64,000 bases of DNA from Treponema sp. (GTDB lineage Bacteria > Spirochaetota > Spirochaetia > Treponematales > Treponemataceae). Each line of letters starts with the position of its first letter. Within the stretch, counting starts at the first letter, position 1. The stretch covers positions 1 through 64,000 of the forward strand of contig JAIKYZ010000109.1 of the NCBI GenBank assembly GCA_024682655.1, written 5' to 3'. Under the pieces are notes generated by a model. That model ran no database searches. It had not been told where the DNA came from and worked only from the letters and a program-made list of their open reading frames with translations. The position numbers and the translations under genes are program-made. Shown here piece after piece: positions 28,334-38,521 of the stretch.

Positions 28334-28949
28334 AATCTATTTAATTATGAATAAACCCCGGGGTTATGTTTGTGCCGCGGCTTCGGATTCTCACAAAACC
28401 GTATATCAACTCTTACCCCAAAATCTCCAGGACCTTGTAAAAAATGCAAAGAGGGGTTCAAGACTTCACACAGTTGGTCGCCTGGATTGCGATACAAGCG
28501 GACTTTTATTAATCACCACAGACGGTCATTTTTCTAATTACCTGACCCGGGCAGAAAATCAAATCAGTAAATCTTATAAGGTTCTTTTGGAAAAGTCAGT
28601 AAGCCCGGAAGAAAAAAAATCCTATAAAGAAAAGGCTCTTTTGGGACTAACTTTGCCGGAAGATAAAAAAGCCCCCCAGGAAATAGCAGCTCCCGCTTTG
28701 ATAGAATGGATGTCTGATAATCTTGCTAAAATTACAATTACCGAGGGAAAGTTCCACGAGGTAAAAAGAATATTTGCGGCCCTGGGAAATAAGGTTCTTG
28801 AACTTGAACGCCTGTCAATTGAGGAACTTGAGCTTGATTTGGATTTGGGGCCTGGGGATTTTAGGCCTCTGAAAGATTTTGAAATAGAAGGGCTTTTAAA
28901 TAAAAAAAAAGGAAAACTAAATAGAAGTGGTTTGGTTTCTTCTATCTAG
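28299..28949 (+). CDS. Pseudouridine synthase, RsuA/RluE type without S4 domain
   Basis: MNKPRGYVCA, GRLDCDTSGLLLITTDG, KSYKVLL, EGKFHEVKRIFAALG. Overlaps the methyltransferase 3' end. Confidence 0.88.
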   Translation: MEFSGKEIQENKIYLIMNKPRGYVCAAASDSHKTVYQLLPQNLQDLVKNAKRGSRLHTVGRLDCDTSGLLLITTDGHFSNYLTRAENQISKSYKVLLEKSVSPEEKKSYKEKALLGLTLPEDKKAPQEIAAPALIEWMSDNLAKITITEGKFHEVKRIFAALGNKVLELERLSIEELELDLDLGPGDFRPLKDFEIEGLLNKKKGKLNRSGLVSSI

Positions 28950-28955
28950 TTTTCC
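28902..28955 (-). terminator. Rho-independent terminator for minus-strand ABC operon, inside the convergent CDS
   Basis: GGAAAACTAAATAGAAG (28911-28927)/CTTCTATCTAGTTTTCC (28939-28955), one mismatch, followed on the minus strand by TTTTTTTTTATTT. Confidence 0.85.
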
Positions 28956-28979
28956 TAACCACTAGGGGATATTTTTAAA

Positions 28980-29927
28980 TTATTCTTTTACTCCTCCGAT
29001 TGTCATTCCAACAACGAAATGTTTTTGTACGAATGGGTAAACTATAAGAATAGGAAGCGTAGCAATAACAGTGATTGATGCTCTTATACTTACAGGTGTT
29101 ACCATTGCAGAGCTAGAACCTGCAGAAGCGGCAACTGCCATAGAGTTAGCATCTGCGGCAGAAGCACTTTGGTTCTGACTGGATTGTAAGAACTGCATCA
29201 AAACATACTGTAATGAATGTAATCTTACTTTTGGTGAAGCATAAAGGTAAGTATCAAACCAACTGTTCCAGGCTCCAACGGCAACGAAAAGACAAATCAT
29301 GGCAATTGAAGGCCCGATAAGTGGGAAAATAATCTGCATAAAAATTCTGAATTCACTGGCACCATCAATTCTTGCTGATTCAACAAAACTGTCAGGCAGT
29401 CCATTAATATAAGTTCTAACAAGAATAAAATTAAATACATCAATAAGATTTGGGATGATGTAAACCATATAATTATTCAAAAGTCCAAGTTTTCTAATCA
29501 GCATGTAATTAGGAATAATTCCGGCACTAACATACATAGAAATTACAAGAATAGTTGTTAATGGCTTTTTTAATAAAAATTCTTTACGGCTTAAGGCATA
29601 GGCCAGCATACTTGTACAGAAAACACCCAATACAGTCTGCAAAATTGTTCTTGAAACAGAAATTATTGCGGCGTGAGGAATCTGATTTGTTGTAAAAAGG
29701 GCCTTATAGTTCTGCCAGGTGAATTTTCTAGGCCAGAGTTTAATTCCTCCTTTTACAGAATCAAGTCCGTCATTAAAGGAAATTGCAATTGTATTCCAGA
29801 ATGGATAAACAGTTACAATTACCAGTAAAGTTAAAATAATTGCTATTACTATATTAATAATTGTATTTTCAATCTTAGTTTTGCGTTTTGCTGCCAAATA
29901 AGATTCTGTTGATTTGATATTTGTCAT
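28980..29927 (-). CDS. ABC sugar transporter permease (LplC/CUT1 type)
   Basis: Six-TM pattern and EAA loop (SFVESARIDGASEFRIFMQIIFPL). Confidence 0.92.
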   Translation of the reverse strand: MTNIKSTESYLAAKRKTKIENTIINIVIAIILTLLVIVTVYPFWNTIAISFNDGLDSVKGGIKLWPRKFTWQNYKALFTTNQIPHAAIISVSRTILQTVLGVFCTSMLAYALSRKEFLLKKPLTTILVISMYVSAGIIPNYMLIRKLGLLNNYMVYIIPNLIDVFNFILVRTYINGLPDSFVESARIDGASEFRIFMQIIFPLIGPSIAMICLFVAVGAWNSWFDTYLYASPKVRLHSLQYVLMQFLQSSQNQSASAADANSMAVAASAGSSSAMVTPVSIRASITVIATLPILIVYPFVQKHFVVGMTIGGVKE

Positions 29928-30886
29928 ATTAATCTTTCCTCCCCACTCTTCTTTGCAATATGGTTAGCAAGTAACAGTAAAATAATGTTTACAGCGTTCT
30001 TAAAGATTCCGGCAGCGGTAGCCAGAGAGAAATTGAAGAGTTTAAAACCATATTTCAATACATAAATATCAATAGTTGAAGCAACATTTTCTATCATTCC
30101 ATTTTTAAGGAAGAAAGGCATTTCGAAGTTTGCATCAAGAATATGTCCCGCACTCATAATCAACATAATTATGATTGTAGGTTTTATGCCAGGAAGGGTA
30201 ATGTGCCATATTTTTCTTAATCTTCCACAACCGTCAATTTCTGCAGCTTCGTAAAGACAAGGATCTATGGCTGTCATTGCACCAAGATAAACAATTGTAT
30301 TCCAACCTACCTCTTTCCAAACATAAGACCATCCTATGATGTGCCAGAAATATTTAGGAACGGCAAGCCAGGAAATTGGTTTGTCTATTACGTGGAAGAA
30401 TAAAAGTATATTATTTAAAATTCCGTCTTCTACGGAAAGAACATTCGCAACTAAACCGGTAACAATAACCCAGGATAAAAAGTGTGGCAGATATGATACT
30501 GTCTGAACAAATCTTTTTATTCCGATTACTCTTACTTCGTTTAAAAGTACAGCAATTAAAATTGCAGTGATGTAACCTAAGGCCGTACTAATCAGGCTCA
30601 TACAAACTGTATTTCTTAAGGAATTTAAAAATTCAACATCCTTAAAAAGAAATATAAACCATTTAAATCCAGCCCAAGTCTGCTGACTAAAGGATTTTGC
30701 AGGTTTGTAATTTTGGAAAGCCATTGTCCATCCCCAAAGAGGAACGAACTTAAATAAGATTATGTATAAAACAAAGGGCAAAGACATAAAAATAAGGGCT
30801 TTTTGTTTACCCAATCTTTGCCAAAAGGATTTTTTTGCTGTAAGGGCTGTTTCCTCTCTCTCAAGAGTTTTTTTTCTGGATTTCAT
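29924..30886 (-). CDS. ABC sugar transporter permease (LplB/CUT1 type)
   Basis: EAA loop (CLYEAAEIDGCGRLRKIWHITLPGI); 4-nt overlap with the downstream permease. Confidence 0.92.
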   Translation of the reverse strand: MKSRKKTLEREETALTAKKSFWQRLGKQKALIFMSLPFVLYIILFKFVPLWGWTMAFQNYKPAKSFSQQTWAGFKWFIFLFKDVEFLNSLRNTVCMSLISTALGYITAILIAVLLNEVRVIGIKRFVQTVSYLPHFLSWVIVTGLVANVLSVEDGILNNILLFFHVIDKPISWLAVPKYFWHIIGWSYVWKEVGWNTIVYLGAMTAIDPCLYEAAEIDGCGRLRKIWHITLPGIKPTIIIMLIMSAGHILDANFEMPFFLKNGMIENVASTIDIYVLKYGFKLFNFSLATAAGIFKNAVNIILLLLANHIAKKSGEERLI

Positions 30887-30903
30887 AATTTAGCCTCAAA
30901 TTA

Positions 30904-30979
30904 AAATCCCGTAGTTTTGAAAAGTGTAAAGCTACGGGATTTGTTGTGATTAGTGATTAGTAATTATTTACTAATCACT
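30904..30979 (-). promoter_or_regulatory. Two consecutive hairpins between SBP and permease genes
   Basis: AAATCCCGTAG/CTACGGGATTT (30904-30942) and AGTGATTAGTAA/TTACTAATCACT (30952-30979), both perfect. Confidence 0.8.
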
Positions 30980-30989
30980 TTTAGTAAAA

Positions 30990-32636
30990 TTAGTCTTCTG
31001 GGAAGCCACCAAATTTCTGAACACGAATATCAAGTTTTTCCTGCATGAATTTAACGTATTCATCAATTCCAGTTTTGTTCATTTCTGTGATATAAGTTGT
31101 CCAAACAGATTCAAAATTGTCTGGAGAAGTCATAATCATTTCTGGAAGATATTTTCTCTGAACACCTTCAACTTTAGAAAGACCAAGCTGAGCATCAGAT
31201 CCATCTTCTGGAGTTTCCTGCCACATTGGGTACCATCCTGCATTTGCTGGTGGATTTTCGTCTACTAAAGCGGCATAAGAAGCAACTCCGTAAGCATTCC
31301 ATAATTCAATATCTTCTGGTTTAGCTCCTGCCTGGAATTCCCATGGCTGGTTGTTCATTACAGTTGCATATCCGTCAGAGAAAGAACCTTCCATTTTTGG
31401 AGCTGTTTCGAACCATAACTGAGCTTTGTTGTGTAAAATCCAGTTGTTATCTGACTGCTGATCACGCTGTTCCTGAGTTCTGTAAGGTTTTCCGGCATCA
31501 TCAATATAGTAGTCTTCGCCTTCAAATCCCCACTGAAGAACTTTCTGATTCTTTTCTTCAAGCTGGTCATTCATGAATTTAATAATCTGAATTGCTTTCT
31601 TTTCGCTACATTTTGTTGTAATACCAAATCCACGGCGGATATTTGGAATTGTAATGTCGCGGTAGTGAGGTTTAATGCTCTTGTCAAATACTACAGGAAG
31701 TGGAGCATAAGTTCTTTCGTATAAACCTGCTGCTTTAAGAGTATTTTCTGCTGAACCCTGGAACTGCCATCCCTGAATAAACATACCAAGAACACGTCCC
31801 TGAGCAATTTTTGCATAATACTGGTCACGGTTATCTGTGAAAGATGCTGGATCAATAAGTCCACGGTTGTAGTAACCATTAGCTAATTTGAACCATCTCT
31901 TACAGTTTTCATCACGGAAGTTGTCTGTATAAACATATTTTCCGCCTTCTTTTGTTACATGTCCGTTACCATCGTTTGGATATCCTGCAAGGAAGTTAGG
32001 TGGATTCCAAAGGTCAAAGGCTTCCCAGTCAGCTGTGATGATTGAGAAAGGAATTGTCTTTGCACCGTCGATTGTAGGATATTTTTTTGCATATTTTTCA
32101 AGAAGATCAAAGTATTCGTCTACAGTTGTGATTTTTGGATAGCCGAATTCTTTTAATACACACTTCTGAATCCAGAACCCATTCTGGTTGTAGAAAGTTC
32201 CCTGATCAGGACCATCGTATACACCCCAGTTTGGAAGACAGTAAACGTGTCCATCTGCTTCTACAATTTTAGCCCAATCTTTTTCATAGTGTTTTTTAAT
32301 GTTTGGACCATATTTATCAATAAGTTTTTCCAGTGGACGAAGATATCCTGCATCCTGGAATTTAGTTGAATCAACTTCAACTAAGTCTGGTAAATCACCA
32401 GAAGCAATTAATACACCAATTTTCTGGTCTTTATCTCCAACAAGGATATCCCAAGAGAAGGTAACTCCGAATTCTTTTTCAATCCATTGGTAGATTTTGT
32501 TGTCAGCAGGTGGCTGTTGCTGCTGCTGAATAGTAAAAATAGAAATGTTGAGTGGTTTTGCCTTTTTTTTAGCAGCATAAATGCTGGTAGAGCTTAACAA
32601 AGCCAGTCCAATAGCTATTGCTAATAGTTTTTTCAT
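30990..32636 (-). CDS. Extracellular solute-binding protein (LplA-like)
   Basis: Signal peptide and SBP-1-like sequence upstream of the two permeases. Confidence 0.9.
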   Translation of the reverse strand: MKKLLAIAIGLALLSSTSIYAAKKKAKPLNISIFTIQQQQQPPADNKIYQWIEKEFGVTFSWDILVGDKDQKIGVLIASGDLPDLVEVDSTKFQDAGYLRPLEKLIDKYGPNIKKHYEKDWAKIVEADGHVYCLPNWGVYDGPDQGTFYNQNGFWIQKCVLKEFGYPKITTVDEYFDLLEKYAKKYPTIDGAKTIPFSIITADWEAFDLWNPPNFLAGYPNDGNGHVTKEGGKYVYTDNFRDENCKRWFKLANGYYNRGLIDPASFTDNRDQYYAKIAQGRVLGMFIQGWQFQGSAENTLKAAGLYERTYAPLPVVFDKSIKPHYRDITIPNIRRGFGITTKCSEKKAIQIIKFMNDQLEEKNQKVLQWGFEGEDYYIDDAGKPYRTQEQRDQQSDNNWILHNKAQLWFETAPKMEGSFSDGYATVMNNQPWEFQAGAKPEDIELWNAYGVASYAALVDENPPANAGWYPMWQETPEDGSDAQLGLSKVEGVQRKYLPEMIMTSPDNFESVWTTYITEMNKTGIDEYVKFMQEKLDIRVQKFGGFPED

Positions 32637-32818
32637 AAAAGTCCTCCTTTTTTGACTTTTCTAATAATTTAAGGATAAGTCCGCTTTTACCCAAAAAATA
32701 CAAGAAAAAAGCCTTTAAAATTATAAAAAGGTCCTATACCTTAGGGGAAAACCACTAAAATTCAAAGTAAATATGTAAAATATCTCGACTAAAATTATCT
32801 AAGTGTTATTCTATAATC

Positions 32819-33685
32819 ATGACAAAAAGGGAAGAGGATTTAATAAATAAAAGTTCTATACAATATCCAATAAGAATAAGAGACGGAAATTATTATCCGG
32901 ATGAAAGTTTACAGAATATAGAGTATGAAATTTTTTATCTTGATAAGGGGTCTGTCCTTTTTGTTATTGAAGATTACGAAGTAAAACTTACTTCTGGAGA
33001 TGTAATTTTCCTGCAGCCGGAAACTAAGCACTATATGAAAAAAATGCCGGACCAGGTTCCTTATCATTATTACCAGCTTTTTTTTGATTCTATGGTTTTA
33101 GGTTCAGAAGATGATCCCTGCCGTAGATTTTTTGAAGGAATAAGGGTTTCTCGATATTTAAACCTGATTCCTGAACTTTTGTTTAAAATAAGAAATAATT
33201 CCGAGCATAAAAATGATTTTGGCCATGAATTAACACTAAAAGCTCTTTTATACGATATTGTTAATTACATTGTTCAGACTAAACAGTATGTTGAAATCTC
33301 TTATCCAAGGCAGATTTATTCTTCTCATTCTATAAATGCTATAAATTCCGCAATAAAATATATTCATCAGCATTACAAAGACCAGATAATGTTGAAAGAT
33401 CTTTTGGAATTAACTTCTTACAGTAAAAGTCATTTTATCCGCCTATTTAAAAAGTATGTCGGATTAAATTTTACTGATTACATAAATAAATACAGAATAG
33501 AAAAGGCCTGTCTTGACCTTATTTACACCCAGAAAAATATTACAGAAATTGGAATGGAAAATGGTTTTAATACGGTTCAATATTTTTCTACCACCTTTAA
33601 GTATTATATGAAGTGTACCCCTAAACAATATCAAAAAAACAGCAGAAAAATCATGAGTCCAACTTATGATATGACTGCAAATTAA
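32819..33685 (+). CDS. AraC-family transcriptional regulator
   Basis: N-terminal cupin-like segment; C-terminal double HTH (LKDLLELTSYSKSHFIRLFKKYVGLNFTDYINKYRIEKA...GFNTVQYFSTTFKYYMKCTPKQYQK). Divergent from the SBP operon. Confidence 0.93.
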   Translation: MTKREEDLINKSSIQYPIRIRDGNYYPDESLQNIEYEIFYLDKGSVLFVIEDYEVKLTSGDVIFLQPETKHYMKKMPDQVPYHYYQLFFDSMVLGSEDDPCRRFFEGIRVSRYLNLIPELLFKIRNNSEHKNDFGHELTLKALLYDIVNYIVQTKQYVEISYPRQIYSSHSINAINSAIKYIHQHYKDQIMLKDLLELTSYSKSHFIRLFKKYVGLNFTDYINKYRIEKACLDLIYTQKNITEIGMENGFNTVQYFSTTFKYYMKCTPKQYQKNSRKIMSPTYDMTAN

Positions 33686-33731
33686 TGGACATACTTCCTA
33701 ATAATTTTATTTTTCATTATAATCTTACTCT

Positions 33732-35357
33732 ATGAGTAACAACAACGAAAGAAATAACAAAGATCCATTACTCTGTCACTGGGCAGATCAAATGGCAGAC
33801 AAAATCATTCGCGAAAAAGGTGATTTAGATTCATATACTTGTGCTTCTGGAATTACTCCTTCTGGAACAGTTCACCTTGGAAATTTTCGTGAAATTATTA
33901 CTGTAGACCTGGTAGTTCGTGCTTTGCGTGACCGTGGCAAGAAGGTACGCTTTATTTATTCTTGGGATGACTATGATGTATTCCGTAAAGTACCTGCAAA
34001 TATGCCAGATCCTGAAATCCTCGAAAAATATTTGCGTTATCCAATCACAATGGTACCTGATACAACAAAACGTAACGAAAATTATGCCCGCCACCATGAA
34101 GTTGATATTGAAGTTCAGCTTCCACGTGTTGGTATTAATCCTGAATTCCTTTATCAGGCAAGCCGCTACAGAGATAACCGTTATTCAGAAGGTATGAAAA
34201 AGGCACTTCAGGGTCGTGAAGAAATTAAAAAGTGCTTGAATGAATACCGTGATGATGATCACAAAATGAAAGATTCAGACGTATACTGGCCAGTATCAAT
34301 TTTCTGTGGTAAGTGTAACAAAGATACAACACAAATCCTTGATTATGACGGCCAATATGGAATTACCTACAAGTGTGAATGTGGAAATACAGAAACCGTA
34401 GATATTCGTGAATTTAAAGGTGCTAAATTAGGCTGGCGTGTTGACTGGCCAATGAGATGGAATGAAGAAAAAGTTGTATTTGAACCAGGTGGAAAAGATC
34501 ATATTTCTCCAGGTGGTTCTTACGATACTGCTAAATTAGTTTCAAAACGTATTTATGATTGGGATGCTCCAGTTACCATGCGTTATGACTTTGTAAATCT
34601 TAAGGGTGTTCCTGGAAAAATGTCTTCATCAAAGGGAAAGGTTATTGCTTTACCTGATGCTTTGGATGTTTACCAGGCTGAAGTTCTCCGTTATTTATTT
34701 GCAGGAACTCGTCCAAATACTGAATTTGCAATTTCTTTTGATATGGATGTTCTTAAAGTTTACGAAGATTATGATAAGACAGAAAGAATTGTTTTTGGCG
34801 TGGATAAAGCTAAAAATGATGATCACTTTAACAAAGAAAAGAGAATCTACATGCTTTCTCAGATTGATGGAAAGATTCCAGAAACTATGCCTTATCAGAT
34901 TACTTTCCGTATGCTTACAACTTTGTTACAGACTTATGATTTTGATTATGACAGAGTAATTGCTTCTTTGGGTGATGTTAAAGCTGAACAGGAAGAAAGA
35001 CTTCGCCGCAGAATGGCTTGTGCTGAATTCTGGATTAAACATTCTGCTCCAGACTGTGCCCCTGAATTCTGCTTTACAATTCGTCATGACGGTTCAAAAG
35101 CTGATTTATCTGGTGATATTCTTAAGGCTCTTATCCGAGTTAGAGAGGAAGTTGTACCAAAAGTTGGTTCTTACGCAATGGATAAAGAATGTCAGCAGGC
35201 TATGTATGATATTGCTACAGAATTAGGACTTGATGCAAAAGCCTTATTTACAGCCCTTTATCAGGCTTTGATTGGAAAAGATCAGGGACCACGTCTTGCT
35301 AACTTTATGAAAATCATTGGTAAAGATGAATTAGCTAAGATTTTAAGCGTATACTAA
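33732..35357 (+). CDS. lysS: Class I lysyl-tRNA synthetase
   Basis: HLGN (HIGH-like), Zn-finger Cys clusters, GKMSSSKG; class I LysRS as expected in spirochaetes. Confidence 0.95.
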   Translation: MSNNNERNNKDPLLCHWADQMADKIIREKGDLDSYTCASGITPSGTVHLGNFREIITVDLVVRALRDRGKKVRFIYSWDDYDVFRKVPANMPDPEILEKYLRYPITMVPDTTKRNENYARHHEVDIEVQLPRVGINPEFLYQASRYRDNRYSEGMKKALQGREEIKKCLNEYRDDDHKMKDSDVYWPVSIFCGKCNKDTTQILDYDGQYGITYKCECGNTETVDIREFKGAKLGWRVDWPMRWNEEKVVFEPGGKDHISPGGSYDTAKLVSKRIYDWDAPVTMRYDFVNLKGVPGKMSSSKGKVIALPDALDVYQAEVLRYLFAGTRPNTEFAISFDMDVLKVYEDYDKTERIVFGVDKAKNDDHFNKEKRIYMLSQIDGKIPETMPYQITFRMLTTLLQTYDFDYDRVIASLGDVKAEQEERLRRRMACAEFWIKHSAPDCAPEFCFTIRHDGSKADLSGDILKALIRVREEVVPKVGSYAMDKECQQAMYDIATELGLDAKALFTALYQALIGKDQGPRLANFMKIIGKDELAKILSVY

Positions 35358-35409
35358 TTTTTATTAAGATTTGCTTTTATTGAAAAACTTCTTCTGTTTT
35401 GCGGAAGAA

Positions 35410-35534
35410 GGTTTAAATTGAATGGCTAAAATATCGCCATTCAATTTAACTTAGAGTTTCTTGCGAAACTCTTGTATTGCGAATCAAATATCCTCGGTTG
35501 TTGAAACAACCTGCGGTATTTGATTTTAAAGAAG
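35410..35534 (+). repeat. Three-hairpin dispersed repeat, copy B
   Basis: Internally identical to copy A; flanked by AGAAG/AGAAG; lies between convergent genes. Confidence 0.95.
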
Positions 35535-35540
35535 TTTTTT

Positions 35541-36359
35541 TTATTTATTTTTCCTGTCAAAAACAATCAAGAGTAACATTATAAAATAGGGTAGAGAAAG
35601 TAAAATTGCTGATGGAATCTGGGGAATATAATTTTGCAGGTAGGTTGCAAGAATATCTGCCAGACAGAAAATAAAAATCGAAAGAGATATTTTCCAGGCT
35701 TTCTTTTTACCAAGGTATACTGCTGCCAAAGCCATCCAACCTCTGCCGCTTGAAATATTAGGCACAAAAGAAGAAATTCTAAATACTAAAAAAGATCCCG
35801 CAAGACTTGAAAATAAGGCTGCCATAGTCCAGGAAAGAATTCTGTAATTAAGAGTTTTTACTCCTTTTGCCCTTAAAACTTCAGGATCACTGCCACTTAT
35901 TCTTAGGTAAAGGCCGGCTTTTGTATAGCGCAGAAAAATTAATCCAAGTCCAATTGTTATAAAACTTATAATTACACAAGTTACTCTTACGCTGTTAACA
36001 GAAAATTGAAATTCTTCAGAAGTAAGAACGCCCCGGTTTCCCCATAATTTACTGGAAAGTAATGTTGTTAAAGCCCCCAAAAGAAGATTTAAAGCCAGAG
36101 CAGAAATAAAAGGGTTGGCCTTAAATTTTTCTACCAGAAGGGAAGCCGTAAAAATCACCAGCATAGAAAGCAAAAGGGAAAGCAAAGTAGCAATTATTGG
36201 AGAGCCGGTGTAAATAGTAAAGGTGTAAGTTAAAAATCCACTGAAAGTGATTAAGGCCTCCATAAAAAGTGCCAGTCTTCCGGCGTATTCAGAATATAGG
36301 GCTCCAATTGAACAAAGCAGAAGGGGACAGATCCAGGCAAGTATTGTCAGAAAATTCAT
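35541..36359 (-). CDS. ABC transporter permease (nucleoside/BMP type)
   Basis: Branched-chain-type permease (GSDPEVLRAKGVKTLNYRI), adjacent BMP-family lipoprotein. Confidence 0.85.
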   Translation of the reverse strand: MNFLTILAWICPLLLCSIGALYSEYAGRLALFMEALITFSGFLTYTFTIYTGSPIIATLLSLLLSMLVIFTASLLVEKFKANPFISALALNLLLGALTTLLSSKLWGNRGVLTSEEFQFSVNSVRVTCVIISFITIGLGLIFLRYTKAGLYLRISGSDPEVLRAKGVKTLNYRILSWTMAALFSSLAGSFLVFRISSFVPNISSGRGWMALAAVYLGKKKAWKISLSIFIFCLADILATYLQNYIPQIPSAILLSLPYFIMLLLIVFDRKNK

Positions 36360-37255
36360 AAGCCCCTCCTTTTATTTGAATTAAGCCTGATTTTAAAAAT
36401 CGGAAAAGAAATAATAAATAAAATCAAACCTTGAAGAAGACTTGATAAATCAAAGCCCAGATTTGTAAGCAGGGCATATTTATTTGAGTAAGTAATTAAA
36501 AATCCCATAAATAAACTTGCGGGTATAAGTAAAATTGGATTAAGGCAGGCAATTAGGGCCACAGACAAGCCATTCCATCCAAGTCCAGAATAAAAACCAG
36601 AATGGCAGGTATAATAAGTTCCACAAACTGCAATTCCTCCACAAAGGGAATAAAGCCCTGCGGATATGGTAAAAGAAAAATCCAGAATTTTAGAGTTGTT
36701 AAAAGCGGCATATTGGGAAAATTTTGGGGCAATACCACTGATTGTAATTTTTCTTCCCAGGGAAGATGCCTCAAAGAAAAAATAAGTCAAAAGGCATAAA
36801 AGCAGAATCGGGAAGATTAGCCAATTAAAATTTGAAGGGGGCATTATACTTGCAAAACGAAATTTATTTGCAATAAAATCTGTTGCAAGCAGATTTCCTC
36901 TGGAAGTTCTAAAAGGACCTGCAATTGCCCCATCTATTAAAGGAATTATTGCGCAGGAGAGAATAAAAGAGGTAAATAAGGGGTCTGTCCCCTTTAAATT
37001 TTTAAGTCCCGAAGAAATTAAGCCCAGACAGGCTCCTGACAGAAAAGTTATAAGAAAGGCCAGGGGAATAGCCAGAAGGGGAGGAAGTTTTGTAAATTGA
37101 TTTAATAATAGGGCTGTTACAAAACCACCCAAATAAACCTGACCTTCTCCGCCAAGATTAAAAAATCCACTTTTAATTGCAAAAATTGCAGCAAGGCTCC
37201 CGACCATATACAAAGTAGAAAGATTTAAGGCCTGGCCCAGGTAATAAAGATTCAT
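36356..37255 (-). CDS. ABC transporter permease (nucleoside/BMP type)
   Basis: FFNLGGEGQVYLGG motif; overlaps its neighbours. Confidence 0.87.
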   Translation of the reverse strand: MNLYYLGQALNLSTLYMVGSLAAIFAIKSGFFNLGGEGQVYLGGFVTALLLNQFTKLPPLLAIPLAFLITFLSGACLGLISSGLKNLKGTDPLFTSFILSCAIIPLIDGAIAGPFRTSRGNLLATDFIANKFRFASIMPPSNFNWLIFPILLLCLLTYFFFEASSLGRKITISGIAPKFSQYAAFNNSKILDFSFTISAGLYSLCGGIAVCGTYYTCHSGFYSGLGWNGLSVALIACLNPILLIPASLFMGFLITYSNKYALLTNLGFDLSSLLQGLILFIISFPIFKIRLNSNKRRGL

Positions 37256-38514
37256 CAGAGGGCCTCCAATTTTATCTGGCCAAAGATATCATAGGTATTT
37301 GTAAAGATATAATTCTGGCAGAGTTCTTTAGGAAAATCAGGACTACCAAGAATTATTATTCTGCAGCCTTTTTTTCCTTCATTCCTGAGTAAATCATAAA
37401 GTTTTTCCGAAGATTGGGAATCTAAACCCTGAAGAGGCTGGCACAAAATTAAAGTCTTTGGTCTGCATTCTAGTTCCCGGCTTAAGATTAATCTTTGCAG
37501 CATTCCCCCAGAAAGGGCCGAAACTTTTTCATTGTATTTTATATTTACCTCAGCTTTTTTACATAAATTCTGGCAAAATTCTATAAGTGATTTTTTTGAA
37601 AGTTTTGTATGATAAACCCCAGTCATCTGTAAAATGCTTAAGTTTGGATTTGAAGCCCTAAAATTTCTGTCAGAAGCAACAAGGGCAAATCCTTTATTTC
37701 TATTTTTTGAGACAAATTTAATTATCTGTCTTTCGTAGTTTTCTAAGTGTAAAAGGCTGGAACTTTGAATAAGGCTGGAATTTGGAATTTTTTCCGGCTT
37801 TTTTATTTCTTCTTGATTTTTATTATTTTCAAAGAGGGATTTTTTAATTTTTTCAATAGAAAATTCTTTTACTGGGCCTTCTTTTAAAATATTTCCATCT
37901 TTTAATAAAATAAGGTAGTCGCCCAAATGTAAGGCTTCTTCAAAATTATGAGTGATTAATATAAAAGTTTTATCAGTTTTTTTTAATTCCATCAGATTTT
38001 TATAAAAGAGGGCTTTTTCATCATTATTTAAGAGGGCACTTGCTTCATCTAAAATTATTGTTTCCGGCTCTTTAAGTAAAATACCTGTCAGGGAAAGAAA
38101 GAATTTTTGAGAAAGACTTAGATTTTTTACTTTTTCTTTTGGATTAATTCCCGGAAGCCATTTTTCCAGGAGCAGGGGGATTTTTTTATTTAAAGATTTT
38201 ATTGAATCTTTTGTTCCAAGGTATAAGTTTTCTTTTACAGAAATTGAATCTGAAAGAAAGGGCCTTTGGTGCAGACAGGCAATTTTATAGTTCAGAGAAT
38301 CTTTAGGATCCTTAAAATCAACTATTTTATCATTAATTAAGATTTTGCCGTCTGTAGCTTTTTTGTCACCGCAGATTATATGTGCCAGAGTTGATTTACC
38401 AGCTCCATTTTCGCCTAAAAGAACATAAGTCTTGCCTTTTGAAAATTTTAAATTAATATTTTTTAATACTTCTTTATAGCCAAATTTAGCACATATATTC
38501 TGCAGCTCAATCAT
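37255..38514 (-). CDS. Dual-NBD ABC transporter ATPase
   Basis: GENGAGKSTLAHIICG Walker A, VIILDEASALL Walker B; second half LSGGMLQRLILSREL with no obvious Walker A. Confidence 0.88.
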   Translation of the reverse strand: MIELQNICAKFGYKEVLKNINLKFSKGKTYVLLGENGAGKSTLAHIICGDKKATDGKILINDKIVDFKDPKDSLNYKIACLHQRPFLSDSISVKENLYLGTKDSIKSLNKKIPLLLEKWLPGINPKEKVKNLSLSQKFFLSLTGILLKEPETIILDEASALLNNDEKALFYKNLMELKKTDKTFILITHNFEEALHLGDYLILLKDGNILKEGPVKEFSIEKIKKSLFENNKNQEEIKKPEKIPNSSLIQSSSLLHLENYERQIIKFVSKNRNKGFALVASDRNFRASNPNLSILQMTGVYHTKLSKKSLIEFCQNLCKKAEVNIKYNEKVSALSGGMLQRLILSRELECRPKTLILCQPLQGLDSQSSEKLYDLLRNEGKKGCRIIILGSPDFPKELCQNYIFTNTYDIFGQIKLEAL

Positions 38515-38521
38515 AAAGGTC

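Noticed and set aside
34606-35226. Plus-strand alternative-frame ORFs inside lysS
   Set aside because: Out-of-frame shadows of a well-supported class I LysRS gene.
33732-35357. Class I LysRS as a novel or horizontally acquired oddity
   Set aside because: Class I LysRS is established as normal for spirochaetes.
35384-35414. Hairpin AACTTCTTC/GAAGAAGGTT after lysS as part of the repeat family
   Set aside because: It overlaps only the first bases of copy B and is absent at the other copies; more likely the local lysS terminator.
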